From: Mesorhabditis belari
Lineage: Eukaryota; Nematoda; Chromadorea; Rhabditida; Rhabditidae
Reading direction: 5' to 3'
Assembly: GCA_958450365.1 (NCBI GenBank)
Contig: CAUEEP010000411.1
Span: 62,001-126,000 of the forward strand
DNA: 64,000 bases
Below the pieces are notes generated by a model, which had not been told where the DNA came from, did no database searches, and saw nothing but the letters and a program-made list of their open reading frames with translations. Below are positions 1-12,089 of this stretch, in pieces. Numbering within the stretch: the stretch's first letter is position 1; every line of letters begins with the position of its first letter. Position numbers and translations under genes: made by a program.

Positions 1-382
1 TTTTCTCAAATAGGTGCCTTTTAGCTGAGGTGTCCGATGAGTGACGATCTTGTTTTTCTCCAAGCCTTGCAGTGTCTCCAAAAATTTGTAAACCCATCAA
101 ATCACTCTAGCCGGGTGATTTTTATTCTTTTTATAATAAAATCAGCGATATTAAAACAAAAAAACAGGTGGTTGCCGTAAAAAAATTTTTATCGTCACCC
201 GGCCGCGATTAATAACCCCCCCCCCTTTAAAGCTTTTAAAGGAAAAACTTTTTCAACTATCTCATTTTCTAGGTGACCAGTCCGTGTTTCCAATTCGCGC
301 ACCACGATCGTCCCGAGTTTCGCGTCTTGTTTAGAACGTTGAAGGTGAGCGCAACAAGCATCCAACAAATACATGCTATATT

Positions 383-760
383 CCTATAGGAGCGCTGCGT
401 GGTCTAAGTTTACACTCAAAGTACCGCTCATATCTCGACATCAGCACATTTGTTTTTGCTCGTTTAAGTATCAAATTAAAGTAGAGGGTGATCTTTTGAG
501 ATATAATACATATTTTTAGCATTAACCAGCCCTTAGAAAAAAATGATTGAAAAATGATGAAAAATCGGCTTTTTTTGCCATTCTTCAATCACTTGTTTCT
601 AAGCTCTGGTTAATGCTAAAAATATGTGTTATATCTCAAAAGATCACCCATTTTCTCTACTTTAATTTGATATCTAAATGAGCACAAAACAAATGTACTG
701 GTGTCGAGATATGAGCGTTTGTTTGAAGAGTAAACTTCGACTACACGACGCTCCGATAGA
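383..760. mobile_element. Fold-back element, arms about 165 bp
   Basis: The left arm (about 383-535) is the reverse complement of the right arm (about 597-760); both carry the stretch reading GGTTAATGCTAAAAATATGT on one strand. The spacer is short. The ends read CTATAGGAGCG and CGCTCCGATAG. No coding capacity is seen. Confidence 0.7.
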
Positions 761-1109
761 GGCTTTGATAGAGGCTTCTATTAGAGCGTTTACGGTATAC
801 ATTTTTATATATTTTATTTATATGCAATATGTAAATGAAGGGGAATGTTTTAGGAGATTCCAATGGCTGAGATCGAGTCTTGTCGAGAGCAACAACCACC
901 GCGGAAAAATAGATTCTAACAAAATAGCTTTTTGACTCGAATTCAAATCGTGAATTGTACATAGTATTGATAAATTTATTTTAAAATGCTCATGACAATG
1001 AATATTCTTCAAAATTCTTTTGTAATATTTCTTTTAAAATTATATAATCAATGAAAAACGTTCAAAAAAACAACCCGATATTTGCATTTCAACAAATGGC
1101 CAAAAATAA

Positions 1110-1633
1110 TATTGGGTTGGGGACTATGACTCGGCGCCGAAAACCAAAAAAATGTCTAAAACTTCTATTCGACTTCGTCAAATAATATGCGTTTGATATC
1201 AGTAGAATGGTTAACTAATTCTCTACAAAACGACATATAAAAGAAAATTCAAACAGCGCCTCCGCTCAAGAAAAAGCCATTTTTTCACAAAAACTACAAA
1301 CTGTCATCTAGAAAAAACAATTGGTGGGATCTTCCTGCAAATTTGGCAACTTATGTAATTGAATGTGCTCTATCTTTTTTATATAAACACCAAAGAAGGT
1401 TTATGTGAAAGAAACTGTTCAAATGATGAGTCGGGCTCTTTGCCATTTTGACTAGCTGTGTTTGGGAGTCCATAAACTCGACGAAAGAAAAGCTTTGTGG
1501 AATCTCTCAAAAGTCATTTTGTAGAGAAATAGTGGATCCTTTTGATGAAACCAAACGTATATTTAAAGAAGGCTTTATGTGTGCAAAAAGTCCCTTTAAA
1601 GTTTGGCGCCGAGTCATAGTCCCCAACCCAATA
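1110..1633 (+). mobile_element. 524-bp MITE, copy 1 (TIR TATTGGGTTGGGGACTATGA)
   Basis: The terminal inverted repeats run about 29 bp, from TATTGGGTTGGGGAC through GACTCGGCGCC, and begin and end in TA, as in Tc1/mariner insertions. The interior has no transposase. A near-identical inverted copy is at 48599-49124. It lies downstream of the LRR gene. Confidence 0.85.
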
Positions 1634-1719
1634 GCTCATAAGTTAGCAAAATGCTGAAGATTTGCTTATTTTAGTCTTTGGATTCAACAATTGCACAGCT
1701 TAGAAAGAAGTCTTTGGCT

Positions 1720-1897
1720 TAGAATTCTTTGCTTTGTCTTTGCTTTGTCTTTGCTTTGTCTTTGCTTTGTCTCTGCTTTGTCTTTGCTTTGTCTTTGCTT
1801 TGTCTTTGCTTTGTCTTTGCTTTGTCTTTGCTTTGTCTTTGCTTTGTCTTTGCTTTGTCTTTGCTTTGTCTTTGCTTTGTCTTTGCTTTGTCTTTGG
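1720..1897. repeat. 11-bp array TTTGCTTTGTC
   Basis: About 16 near-identical units, downstream of the LRR gene. The overlapping frames here are artefacts. Confidence 0.9.
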
Positions 1898-2050
1898 CTC
1901 AAAAATCAGATCGAAAACAATTCAGAAAAGACTAGGTGAAAAGGAAAAATAGAAATTCTAGTGAAAAAAATGAAACTGCTGCGCTAGAAAGGATGCGTTA
2001 CCATACAAAGATACTTTGCGGATACAAAGTACACTTGTAGAACTTAGTTT

Positions 2051-5000
2051 TTAAACAAATTCCGGTTTTACTTGTTCCTGTCGAGTGGCCGCGTCGTTTA
2101 GATTCTGATAGCCGAACTGGAATGGTGGTGGCACGGGGATTCGATCACGGAAACGGCTGAAGATCATGGAAATTTTTGATTAGTGTCAACGAAATCTGAT
2201 GCAATTCTATTATAAAAAGGCTCTAATGCAGCTAAAAAAGCTCTAATGCAGCTAAAAAAGATCAACTCACCGATAAACAAAGAAAACCGCTCCAGCAATC
2301 ACTAACAACAAGATGAAATGTGGGAGAAATGAGCGGCCCTCACAGAGATCTCCCTGGAAAAGTTGGCTTAATCAACTTTTATTAGGTTAACGATTGTTCC
2401 AAAGTCTAAGCCAGAGTTGGTAGGACTTGGTAGGACTTGGTAGGACTTGGCTTCTGTTCTTGCCTGGTTTTAACGGCAGACTTGGGGCTATAAAATCCTG
2501 GACTTTGCCTGTGTTGGCTTGGAGCCTGACCTGACTTCTGATCTTGCATGGATTAACTATAGCCCTAGAAAATTCCCTGAAGCTGGCCTGGCTGGCTTAT
2601 CCTGGCCTGGCTGGCTTATCCTGGCCTGGCTGGCTTGTCCTGGCCTGGCTTGGCTTGTCCTGGCCTGGCTGGCTTGTCCTGGCCTGGCTTGGCTTGTCCT
2701 GGCCTGGCTTGGCTTGGCCTGGCTGGCTTGGCTTGGCCTAGCTGACTTGGCTGACTTGGCTGGCCTAGCTGACTTGGCTGGCCTAGCTGACCTGGCTGGC
2801 CTAGCTGACCTGGCTGGCCTGACCTGCTTTAGTTTGGACCTGATCGAGCTTGATCTTAGCTTGACTCGACTGCAGACTTGGCTTCAGAAAATTTCCTGAA
2901 CCTGGTTTCTGTTGTTTTACAAGATCTAGCTTCTGGTCGAACCTCTGCCCATGCCCTAGTTTAGATCTTGGACTAAAACAAACAAATATAGCACCACATC
3001 ACCCCACCTTGAAGTCGAAAACGTGTTGATCGCGGTAATTCGATGGTGCCGCACATGTGGTTTCTCCCTGAAGAGTTTTTACATTTGTAAGTGAAAGATT
3101 TGTTGTTGAAAGATTGTTGTTTGTTTTTAATTGTTGTTTTTAAATGACTAACTGGCTGACTTGGCTGGCCTAGCTGACTTGGCTGGCCTAGCTGACTTGG
3201 CTGGCCTTATTTGTGATCTAAAGTGAACTCTGCTTAAATTTGCAACAAACCGCATTCACGTAATCGGTCGGGTTATTCCTGGCCATTTCAACAAACGGCA
3301 TCAGCTCGCAATCGCAAACGAGGGGATTCTAAAAGTGAATTGAATCAAAAAATTAACTAAACTTGATACTTTTGAGCTTTTTTATCGATAACTTTGCTAA
3401 AATTAGATTTTATTTTATAAAACTGACCTTCGATATGTCAAACGCGTTCACATTTGGCAACATGTCGAACATTGACTTGGGGACTGTGGTCTGAAATGTT
3501 TCTTGTTAATGAATGAACGCTAATGAAATTGAATTCAATGTAGATTTTAGGTTGAGGAAAAAAAAACACGCGTCTGTTGAGTGTAAAAACAATTCTACAA
3601 GTCTATTCTACAAGAAATAGCAACTATCAATCAGTAAGGTCAATCCATTTTTATCGATGATTTCTTCCCATCTTCGACACAAGTCTTTGATTTTATTTGT
3701 GGAAAATTGGAGTCAAAATAGTTTGTCGAGCACTTTTTTGACTCGAGCATGATCATCAAACTTTTCTCCTATGATAAACTGTTTCACCTTGGCTTCGGGC
3801 CAAAGCCAAGGCTTCGGACCAAAGCTAAAGTTTTGGGCCAAAGCAAAAGGTTTCCGCCAAAGCTAAGGTTTTGGGCCAAAGCCAAGATTTCCGCCAAAGC
3901 TAAGGTTTCCGCCAAAGCTAAGGTTTTGGACCAAAGCAAAGGTTTCCGCCAAAGCCAAGGCTCCGGACCGAAGCCAAGATTTCCGCCAAAGCTAAGGTTT
4001 TGGACCAAAGCAAAGGTTTCCGCCAAAGCCAAGGCTCCGGACCGAAGCCAAGGTTTCCGCCAAAGCCAAGGTTTCTGCCAAAGCTAAGGTTTTGGACCAA
4101 AGCAAAGGTTTCCGCCAAAGCCAAGGCTCCGGACCGAAGCCAAGATTTCCGCCAAAGCTAAGGTTTTGGACCAAAGCAAAGGTTTCCACCAAAACCAAGG
4201 CTCCGGACCGAAGCCAAGGTTTCCGCCAAAGCCAAGGTTTCCGCCAAAGCTAAGGTTTCCGTCAAAGCCAAGGTTTCCGTCAAAGCAAAGGTCTCGGACG
4301 AAAGCCAGCAGTAAACTTGAAATTTCAGATCAAGGCCAATTGAAAGACATTGGTTTTAGCTTGACTAGCATTGGCTTTTTGCTTTCTTTATCTTTGCTCA
4401 GACAAGCAAAGCCAGGTCTTTGGCAAGCTCAGCCAAATTTGACCAGTATTTTCTATTCAGTGCTAGACAAAACTTATTGAAGATTTATAAGCCTTTTTGC
4501 CCATAAAGCTATAGGCCTTTTTGTCTATAAAGCTATAAGCCTTTTTGTCTATAAAGCTACGGACTACGGTGTAAAATTCCAACTCACAAAAGCGTTTCCA
4601 GAAAGCATGAGCTGTTTCAACTGTTGAAGACATTTCGGAGCCGCCGTGAAACTCGTCAACTTGTTCCCAGCTAGAATCAGCCTCGCCAAGCCGGCCACCT
4701 AAAGAATTTTAGATTTTAATTTGTTTAGGAATCAAATCTACCTTGCAAAATGTGTCCGGATGGATTTTTTCCAATCCGTTCTCACTCAAATCGATCTCCT
4801 AAAAGGTTTGATTATAGAAAATCGTGAATTGTAGCCAATTGTAGCCAATTACCAATTGTCGTAATGAAATTTGAGTTAAATTTTGCTTTTTCAAGTTTCA
4901 AGTGCAGTTCACTTACTTGTAACTCATCAAAGCCCCGGGTTTTCGAGTCGAACAGCACTGAGAGAAGGTCAGCTTTAGCACTGCCGCTTCTATAAGTCTC

Positions 5001-7317
5001 ATTTTGTTTGTTAAACTTCTTTTAAAAGAAAAGAACTCACTTATCGCCTAATGCTTTCTTCAAATGCAATCCTTTCAACTTTTCCAAAGCCTCGAAAGGT
5101 CGTGAGTTCACTGAGGAGATCTTGTTCCCGTCCAAGTACAAGTACTCGAGGTTTGGAGTTGCTAAAATGGGTAAACTTTGAACTAAAATGGGTAAACTTT
5201 GAACTAAAACAAGTAAACTTCCGAAGCTTTGAAAGTAAAACCGAAATTCTCACCCTGAAACGTTTCCTTGCCGATCTTTGTCACTCCGCTTGATGTCAGA
5301 TTCAATAAAGTGACCCCTTCGTGCATCTGAAAGGTGTAAACTTGAGATATTTTAGGTAGAGATAGCTAGAGCCTGAGATAGCTAGAGCCTGAGCTAGCTA
5401 GAGCCTGAGATAACTAGAGCCTGAGCTAGCTAGAGCCTGAGATAGCTAGAGTTTGAGATAGGTAGAGGCTGAGATACCTAGAGTTTGAGATAGCTAGAGC
5501 CTGAGCTAGCTAGAGCCTGAGATAGGTAGACGCTGAGCTAGCTAGAGTCTGAGCTAGCTAGAGTCTAAGATAGCTAGAGTCTAAGATAGCTAGAGTTTGA
5601 GATAGCTAGAGCCTGAGCTAGCTAGGGCCTGAGCTATCTAGAGTCTGAGCTATCTAGATTCTGAGCTATCTAGAGCCTGAGCTAGCTAGAGTCTAAGATA
5701 GCTAGAGCCTGAGCTAGCTAGAGCCTGAGATAGCTAGAGCCTGAGATAGCTAGAGTTTGAGCTAGCTAGAGCCTGAGCTATCTAGAGCCTGAGCTAGCTA
5801 GAGTCTGAGATAGCTAGAGCTAGTTTTTAGCATTCTCTCAATTCCCGGCACTCACCTCGCTGTCTCCGAAAATTGGGAAAGCGATATCGCCGAAACGATT
5901 CCCCGTCACAACAATCGTGTCCAAATGGGGGAAAGCGAGCGCGTGCAACTGAAAAAAGTGTACTTAGAAAATGATTTTGCAGTGATTTGTAGAAAAAGGA
6001 ATCTATTTCAGAAAAAAGCAGCCAGTTTTTGCTATTATTCGATCCAGGAATCACAAATCTCAAAAGCAATACGAAAATTCGGCTGATACAAATGAAAACT
6101 GGCCGCTTGAGTACAGTTTTCTCGAATCGATGCCTTTTAGAAAGGCTTTAGCTGAGTATGTACGCACTTTTTAGCTACCAGCGTATCGTTTTAGAGTATC
6201 TAGCCTTTTTTTTTGTGCTAACCTGTTCGAAAACGCTCGCATCTTTGAAACCTCGCTCCAAACAGGTCACCGTTACTCGCTCACAACTTGAAAAAAGCAA
6301 ATAAAATCGTAAAATTCTAAGTTTGCAAAAAAATGAGAAGCTTTCTGGATTTGATTGATCGAAAACTAATAATCAAATCTTGCTAATGGCAAAAAGGGGC
6401 GGGGCGCGTATAAAAAGACCCTTCGTCGTCGGCAATCTAACTTTGAGCTCAAATATCTTGGCGTTGGGTTGTCGGATTTGAATAGTTTTTATATCCTTAG
6501 ATGCGCTAAATCATTCTCTATCGACTGATGCAAAAACTATTGAAATTGGACATCCCAACACCAAGATATTTGAGTTCAAAGTTAGCGTACGGCAAAAGGG
6601 GCGGAGCCAGATAGACCTTTTATACGCGCCCCCTTTGCTATTGCTATTTTATAAAAGGAAATTGCACAGCTCAACAGCCAAGGTATTTGAGTTCAAAGTT
6701 AGATTTGCCAATGGCGAAAGGAGGGGGCAGATAAAAGCCATACACGCCCGCCCCCTTTGCCATTGGCAATCTAGCTTTGAGCTCAGATATCTTGGTGTTG
6801 GGTTGGTCAATTTAAATAGTTTTTGTACCAATCGATAGAGAAAGACTTGGCGCGTCTAATGATATTAAAAAGATTTAAATTGACCAACCCAACACCAAGA
6901 TATTTGGGTTCAAAGTTAGAGTACCAATGGCAAAAGGGGGCGTATAAAAGCTGGTCCATCTAATGGTCCATCTAATGGCCCATCTAATCTAGATTGCCAA
7001 TGGCAAAGGGCGGGGCGTGTATGGGCCACCTTTTATCCGTTCAACTAACCGACATCCCCGTGGACAATCCGCTTCTTCTTGGCTTGGCAATCGCTTAGCT
7101 GAAGCTCGTCGTATTCTCTGAAATTCTATTGTAAGCTTTATCATTTATCGATAGATATCAATCGATAGATAACTCATTTTATATCATTTTATATCATTTT
7201 TCTATCATTTAATCTTATATCTACTGTATTTGGCTAAAAGGACGCTGAATTCACCATTTGCTCAGCTTCCACAACAGCGAATAGAACGAGCGCGAGCAGG
7301 CATCCCTTGTACCGCAT
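2051..7317 (-). CDS. Single-pass membrane protein with extracellular leucine-rich repeats (14 exons, 367 aa)
   Basis: Exons on the minus strand, in order: 7317-7255, 7117-7050, 6286-6223, 5948-5856, 5326-5254, 5161-5041, 4989-4917, 4798-4742, 4698-4588, 3490-3428, 3328-3260, 3067-3008, 2353-2271, 2156-2051. All junctions are GT..AG, phases agree throughout, and the sum is 1104 nt ending in TAA. Residues 1-18 (MRYKGCLLALVLFAVVEA) are a signal peptide. Cysteines 39, 43, 45 and 52 form an LRR N-cap (CPRGCRCE). LRR cores follow, such as NLEYLYLDGNKI and ARLILAGNKL. Cysteines 267, 269, 290 and 309 fit an LRR C-cap (NPLVCDCEL). Residues 318-332 are one membrane helix, followed by a 35-residue basic, proline-containing tail with no kinase or TIR domain. 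This is the layout of extracellular-LRR adhesion or matrix receptors; the ligand is unknown. Four introns are swollen by tandem arrays or MITE blocks. The weakest junction is the exon 3 acceptor (TTTTCAAG). The gene model is solid; the exact orthologue is not identified. Confidence 0.88.
2580..2825. repeat. 18-19-bp array GGCCTGGCTGGCTTGTCCT in an LRR-gene intron
   Basis: Drifts into CTGACTTGGCTGGCCTAG at its right end. A small satellite patch of the same unit sits at 3150-3205. Both lie in LRR introns. Confidence 0.85.
3785..4310. repeat. 18-bp array AAAGCCAAGGTTTCCGCC in an LRR-gene intron
   Basis: Units alternate AAGGTTTTGGACCAAAGC and AAGGTTTCCGCCAAAGC, giving a loose higher-order repeat. 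Frames stay open because the period is 18. Confidence 0.9.
4485..4560. repeat. 25-bp array ATAAGCCTTTTTGTCTATAA
   Basis: Three units, adjacent to exon 9 of the LRR gene. Confidence 0.75.
5355..5825. repeat. 16-bp array GATAGCTAGAGCCTGA in an LRR-gene intron
   Basis: About 29 units with AGCTAGCT palindromic cores. It fills nearly the whole intron between exons 4 and 5. Confidence 0.9.
6390..7030. repeat. Inverted/tandem block of about 115-bp modules in intron 2 of the LRR gene
   Basis: Modules alternate in orientation and share CAATCTAACTTTGAGCTCAA, ATATCTTGGTGTTGGGTTG and CCAATCGATAGAGAAAG. The edges are rich in GGGGCGGGGCG and resemble fold-back MITEs inserted repeatedly. The same family fills 24370-25560. 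Confidence 0.7.
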
Positions 7318-7424
7318 AATGAAGAAAAGGAATGGAAAATATTGTAGAGATTTGTATTGTAGAGTTGTTTATTCGATTAAATATCTGGATAAGGTTTATC
7401 TAAAGATTTTTAGATATAAGAAGA

Positions 7425-7640
7425 TGAAGAAGCTCTGCTAGAAGCTCTGCTAAAAGCTCTGCTAGAAGCTCTGCTAAAAGCTCTGCTAAAAGATATCAAA
7501 CCAAAATCTCAATCTTTCCAAGGCTTTTTAAAAGATTAAGTACTTATGAGCAAGTAAAAGTCATAACTGCTAAAAATTTGATCAATCAAAGCAATCAATG
7601 CAATCAATGCAATCAATGCAATCAATCTCAACAATCAAAA
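7425..7640. repeat. Short GAAGCTCTGCTA and AATCAATGC arrays upstream of the LRR gene
   Basis: 12-bp units at 7425-7490 and 9-bp units at 7585-7630, in the AT-rich putative promoter side of the gene. No confident core promoter was identified. Confidence 0.7.
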
Positions 7641-7837
7641 ATCTAGGTTCTCGAGTTAGAAAAGTTCAAAGATTACTTAGAAATTTGATCAATCAGTGTA
7701 CTGAAAGATACAAAAAGTTGATAGATTAAAAAATCTTGAAAAACTATCGTAATCAAGACAAAAAACTAGACTTATAGTAGAATAAAGAATCGAAATGATA
7801 CTAAACTTAAAAGCTAAAAGATATCCTATTAGCTAGG

Positions 7838-8332
7838 GTCAAAAGCTTAGACAAAGGCTTAGACAAAGGCTTAGACAAAGGCTTAGACAAAGGCTTAGAC
7901 AAAGGCTTAGACAAAGGCTTAGACAAAGGCTTAGACAAAGGCTTAGACAAAGGCTTAGGCAAAGGCTTAGGCAAAGGCTTAGACAAAGGCTTAGACAAAG
8001 GCTTAGACAAAGGCTTAGGCAAAGGCTTAGGCAAAGGCTTAGACAAAGGCTTAGACAAAGGCTTAGACAAAGGCTTAGGCAAAGGCTTAGACAAAGGCTT
8101 AGGCAAAGGCTTAGGCAAAGGCTTAGACAAAGGCTTAGACAAAGGCTTAGACAAAGGCTTAGACAAAGGCTTAGACAAAGGCTTAGACAAAGGCTTAGAC
8201 AAAGGCTTAGACAAAGGCTTAGACAAAGGCTTAGACAAAGGCTTAGACAAAGGCTTAGACAAAGGCTTAGACAAAGGCTTAGGCAAAGGCTTAGGCAAAG
8301 GCTTAGGCAAAGGCTTAGACAAAGACTTGCGT
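7838..8332. repeat. 12-bp array CTTAGACAAAGG
   Basis: About 41 units with C/G variants (GACAAA or GGCAAA). Two long minus-strand frames (KPLSKPLS and LCLSLCLS types) are artefacts of the 12-bp period. Confidence 0.95.
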
Positions 8333-8589
8333 CTAGCACTAAGCCTATTTGAGTTTAGGTTAATCGTAAGTTTAGACTTAATAGTTTAAGCCTAATAGTT
8401 TAAGCTTAATAGTAAGCATAGTAAACAAAGTAAGCATTAAGAATAAAAGAATAATAAAAAGTAAATGAAAAATATAAAGGTGAGATATTAGTTCTAAGAC
8501 TATGAGAAAAGGTGGGAGTGCCCAGAGGGAGAGAAATGGGTATCTCGATGTGCGATGGAGGAAATCGACCGATCGGGGAACGGAGAAAG

Positions 8590-8650
8590 GAAAAGAAAAG
8601 AAAAGGAAAGAAAAGGAAAGAAAAGGAAAGAAAAGGAAAGAGAAAAGACA
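8590..8650. repeat. AAAGG-type purine array
   Basis: AAAGGAAAGAAAAGGAAAG units. Flanks 8340-8590 and 8650-8860 are low complexity with no gene seen. Confidence 0.7.
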
Positions 8651-8864
8651 AGAATTCTTTGCTTTTCTCTTCCCTTACTTTGTCTTTCCCCAATTCCTTT
8701 TTCCCTTTCTTTTCTTTTCCGTAGTAATATTGTCTCTCTTTTGCAGCTCTTTTCCATTCTATTTGTGCGTTCTCTAATCAACTTTCCCCCTAAAGAAAAA
8801 ATAATTTTTTGGAAATTGATAAGATGTAGATTTTTGGTTTGTTCAAAGCTCTAAATAAAAATTT

Positions 8865-9100
8865 TGGCTTTGTCATTTGTCTTTGTCATTTGTCTTTGTC
8901 ATTTGTCTTTATCATTTGTCCTTTATCATTTGTCTTTATCATTTGTCTTTATCATTTGTCCTTTATCATTTGTCTTTGTCCTTTGTCTTTGTCCTTTGTC
9001 TTTGTCCTTTGTCTTTGTCCTTTGTCATTTGTTTTTGTCCTTTGTCCTTTGTCTTTGTCCTTTGTCATTTGTTTGTTGTTCATTTGTCATTTGTCGGTTC
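8865..9100. repeat. CTTTGTCATTTGT array
   Basis: Variable 6-13 bp units: TTTGTCATTTGTC, then TTTGTCCTTTGTC. Confidence 0.85.
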
Positions 9101-9154
9101 ATTTATCTGACTGGTAGATAACTAACTGGATTTTCCCTTAACCACCGAAGAAAT

Positions 9155-9460
9155 TCATACCGTAAATACTGTAATTGAAACCCTCTCTAATAGAAGCTCT
9201 TGAGGGGGAGGGGAATAGAAGGCCCTCCCCTCTAATAGAAGCTCTCTTGAGGGGGAGGGGAATAGAAGGCCCTCCCCCTCTAATAGAAGCTCTTGAAGGG
9301 GAGGGGAATAGAAGACCCTCCTCCTCTAATAGAAGCTCTTGAAGGGGAGGGGAATAGAAGGCCCTCCCCCTCTAATAGAAGCTCTTGAAGGGGAGGGGAA
9401 TAGAAGACCCTCCTCCTCTAATAGAAGCTCTTGAAGGGGAGGGGAATAGAAGCCCCCTTC
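9155..9460. repeat. Array of GAAGCTCTTGAAGGGGAGGG palindromic units
   Basis: Five to six units of about 58-62 bp pair GGGGGAGGGGAATAGAAGG with CCCTCCCCCTCTAATAGAAG. It starts at TACCGTAAATACTGTAATTG, which resembles the TIR of the 58.35-kb MITE. Confidence 0.75.
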
Positions 9461-9634
9461 CAAAATTCGCATTTATTTTGCTCTAAGTTAGCTTAATTTC
9501 ACTTTTGCCTTAATCTCCTGTACACTTCTTGCTCATTTCGTTTTAATCTTTTCTTTTGTTTCTTTATTTTTCTACATTTTTTCTACACTTACTTTTGTGA
9601 GAAATTGAGTTGAAAACCGTGGATACGACAAAAT

Positions 9635-10110
9635 GAACCGTCGATACGACATCTCGGTAATGCTGACAGGATGCTCTGACGGGAAGAAACTAAAGCCATT
9701 TGTGGTGATGTCAAAACGTTAGAGAAAGATCGAATCAAAATTTCAATTGAAATAATTGCTTTGTTGGAAAGAAAAGAAAAACAAAAGCTTGAAGCTGCTG
9801 ATGTTTCTTGCACCGTTCAAAGCAATGATCTGACAACAGAGGATTGGATTTTGGCATCGGCTTCGGATTTGACAAGATCACAGGTGGTGGCAAGCTAAAA
9901 CCTCCTTCAATAGACAGCTGGATCGCTTGAGCTTGAGCTTGAGCTTGAGCTGGATTGTGAATGCTTTGGACAAAAATGCTGTGAATGAATATGTGAATGC
10001 TTCGGAAAGAAAAGCATCCAAAAATCTTTTAAAAGATGTGGAATCGGAATCGCTTCAAATCAAGATGAAAACCACTTGATTCACTGTTTCAAACCACTTG
10101 ATTCACCGGA
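9635..10110 (+). pseudogene. Decayed pogo/Tc5-like DDE transposase fragment
   Basis: The plus strand reads ISVMLTGCSDGKKLKPFVVM, matching the conserved block before the second catalytic Asp region of pogo/Tigger/Tc5 transposases (xLTGxADGxKLKPxVV). Stops and frameshifts follow. Further open pieces include NEYVNASERKASKNLLKDVE near 9985. An acidic repeat (10235-10590) may be the remains of its tail. Confidence 0.5.
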
Positions 10111-10229
10111 TGGTTCGATCTCTACAGAAATGCATATGCTACAGGAATGCAAGGATGCTTGCAAGGAGAAATAAATCGAAAATCTTCTAGATTGTCTTCT
10201 AGAGCCCTTCTAGAACCCAGGATTTCAGG

Positions 10230-10595
10230 ATTTTCGCAAAGAAAATGATCCAGAAGAAGAAAATGATCCAGAAGAAGAAAATGATTCAGAAGAAGAAAAT
10301 GATCCAGAAGAAGAAAACGATCCAGAAGAAGAAAACGATCCAGAAGAAGAGAAGAAGAAAATGATCCAGAAGAAGAAAATGATCCAGAAGAAGAGAAGAA
10401 GAAAATGATCCAGAAGAAGAAAATGATCCAGAAGAAGAGAAGAAGAAAATGATCCAGAGGAAGAGAAGAAGAAAATGATCCAGAAGAAGAGAAGAAGAAA
10501 ATGATCCAGAGGAAGAGAAGAAGAAAATGATCCAGAAGAAGAGAAGAAGAAAATGATCCAGAAGAAGAGAAGAAGAAAATGACCCAGAAGAAGAA
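10230..10595. repeat. GAAGAAGAAAATGATCCA array
   Basis: 18-bp and 27-bp units. The plus frame reads PEEENDPEEE, possibly the acidic tail of the decayed pogo-like transposase. The rest of 10600-10900 shows nothing recognisable. Confidence 0.8.
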
Positions 10596-10899
10596 AACGA
10601 TAATTTCGTTTACTCCAATGTTTCGATTGACTTTGATATCTAGTTTGATCATTTTCAATCTGTTTTTGCTATTGTTGGTTCTAAGCATTTGTTTTTGATG
10701 TTTATAATGTTTTTTTGAATAAAATTAGAAGAAGATTAGTTTATCGAAAAGAAACGAACAAAAAGGTATCACTACAGAGTCGTTCATAGTTATCGATGCA
10801 GATTAAAATCTTTATAGATAAACAAAATTCAACTTTAGAGAGCAAGCTTTATTTTAAAAATCTTTATTTGATATTGATACAACAAATTGATATCAATGA

Positions 10900-11130
10900 A
10901 GAACAAATTAACGATTAAATTCAAAGCTATCGCCATTTTTCGCCGAGGACACGTCATCGACACTGTCAAGCGTTTAGAAACGACCAAATTAGCATCATCT
11001 CATCCCAGAGCTCATCCCAGACTTTCAGAAGACTTTTCTTCAGAATTTCAACATTTTTATGTGGTTTTGAGCAAGCTTTTGCCTTGACAGAATAATCCAT
11101 TGGATTGAGATCCGTCGAGCTGGGTCACAA
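10900..11130 (-). pseudogene. C-terminal remnant of a nematode Tc1-like transposase
   Basis: On minus, across frame breaks: DLNPMDYSVKAKACSKPHKN, then EILKKSLKVWDELWDEM. DLNPMDYS holds the third-acid region typical of nematode Tc1-like elements, followed by the usual KKSL.KAWDE helix. Several in-frame stops show it is dead. Confidence 0.6.
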
Positions 11131-11329
11131 TCCGATGGATCCAGAAAGAGATGAAATTCGGAAACTTCACTTTGCAAAGATCTTGGACGTCCAAGCTTGC
11201 AAAATAGGTTTTTTTGAGTTGCGAAATTGTATCGTAAGTCTTTCCATTAACATAAATATTCCTCCCATGGATTCACTTGTCCTCGATAATACGGAGATAA
11301 TAATGTATGGGCCATCTTGTCTGGACGAT

Positions 11330-11620
11330 CTTGTATGGACCATCTTGTATGGACCATCTTGTATAGGCCACCTTTGTGGGCCATCTTGTATAGGCCACCT
11401 TTGTGGGCCATCTTGTATAGGCCACCTTTGTGGGCCATCTTGTATAGGCCACCTTTGTGGGCCATCTTGTATAGGCCACCTTTGTGGGCCATCTTGTATG
11501 GGCCATCTTGTATAGGCCACCTTTGTGGGCCATCTTGTATAGGCCACCTTTGTGGGCCATCTTGTATAGGCCACCTTTGTGGGCCATCTTGTATAGGCCA
11601 TCTTGAATAGGCCATCTTGT
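11330..11620. repeat. 27-bp array GGGCCATCTTGTATAGGCCA
   Basis: About ten units (CCATCTTGTATAGGCCACCT TTGTGGG). Several frames stay open on both strands because 27 is divisible by 3; no gene is implied. Confidence 0.95.
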
Positions 11621-11819
11621 ACAGTAGCTCGTATCCCTTGCACACTTCTTTTTGTCTACAATTTCTCAAAATCAAGTACAAATCTACAATCATATGGCTC
11701 AAGTGAGAAAATGAGCAGGTCGTGCATTTGATCGGGAATTTCTCTCGGTGCCAGGGTGTTCCCCCCTCTCTCTTATCATTTGAAGGGCTCCATTTGGTCT
11801 CCGTTTTTTAAAGCCTTAT

Positions 11820-12085
11820 AATCTTTTTCAAGCTCTTTTTCAAGCTCTTTTCAAGCTTTTTTAACTGTTTATCAAGCTCTTTTTCAACTCCTTTTCAAGC
11901 TCCTTTTCAAGCTCCTTTTCAAGCTCTTTTTCAAGCTCCTTTTCAACTCCTTTTCAACTCCTTTTCAAGCTCTTTTTCAACTCCTTTTCAACTCCTTTTC
12001 AAGCTCTTTTTCAAGCTCCTTTTCAAGCTCCTTTTCAAGCTCCTTTTCAAGCTCCTTTTCAACTCCTTTTCAAGCTCTTTCATTA
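11820..12085. repeat. 12-bp array CAAGCTCCTTTT
   Basis: About 22 units alternating CAAGCTCCTTTT and CAACTCCTTTT. Confidence 0.9.
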
Positions 12086-12089
12086 ATCC

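Noticed and set aside
1448..1657. A small conserved protein (frame present in both MITE copies)
   Set aside because: It lies wholly within the MITE and runs into its TIR; conservation reflects recent duplication of the element.
7807..8339. Two long overlapping minus-strand frames of KPLSKPLS and LCLSLCLS repeats
   Set aside because: They are translations of a 12-bp tandem array; any unit divisible by 3 and free of stops stays open. No start context, splice or domain.
11247..11702. Long frames on both strands (GHLCGPSCI and RWPIQDGPQ types)
   Set aside because: They come from the 27-bp array and are open on both strands by period alone.
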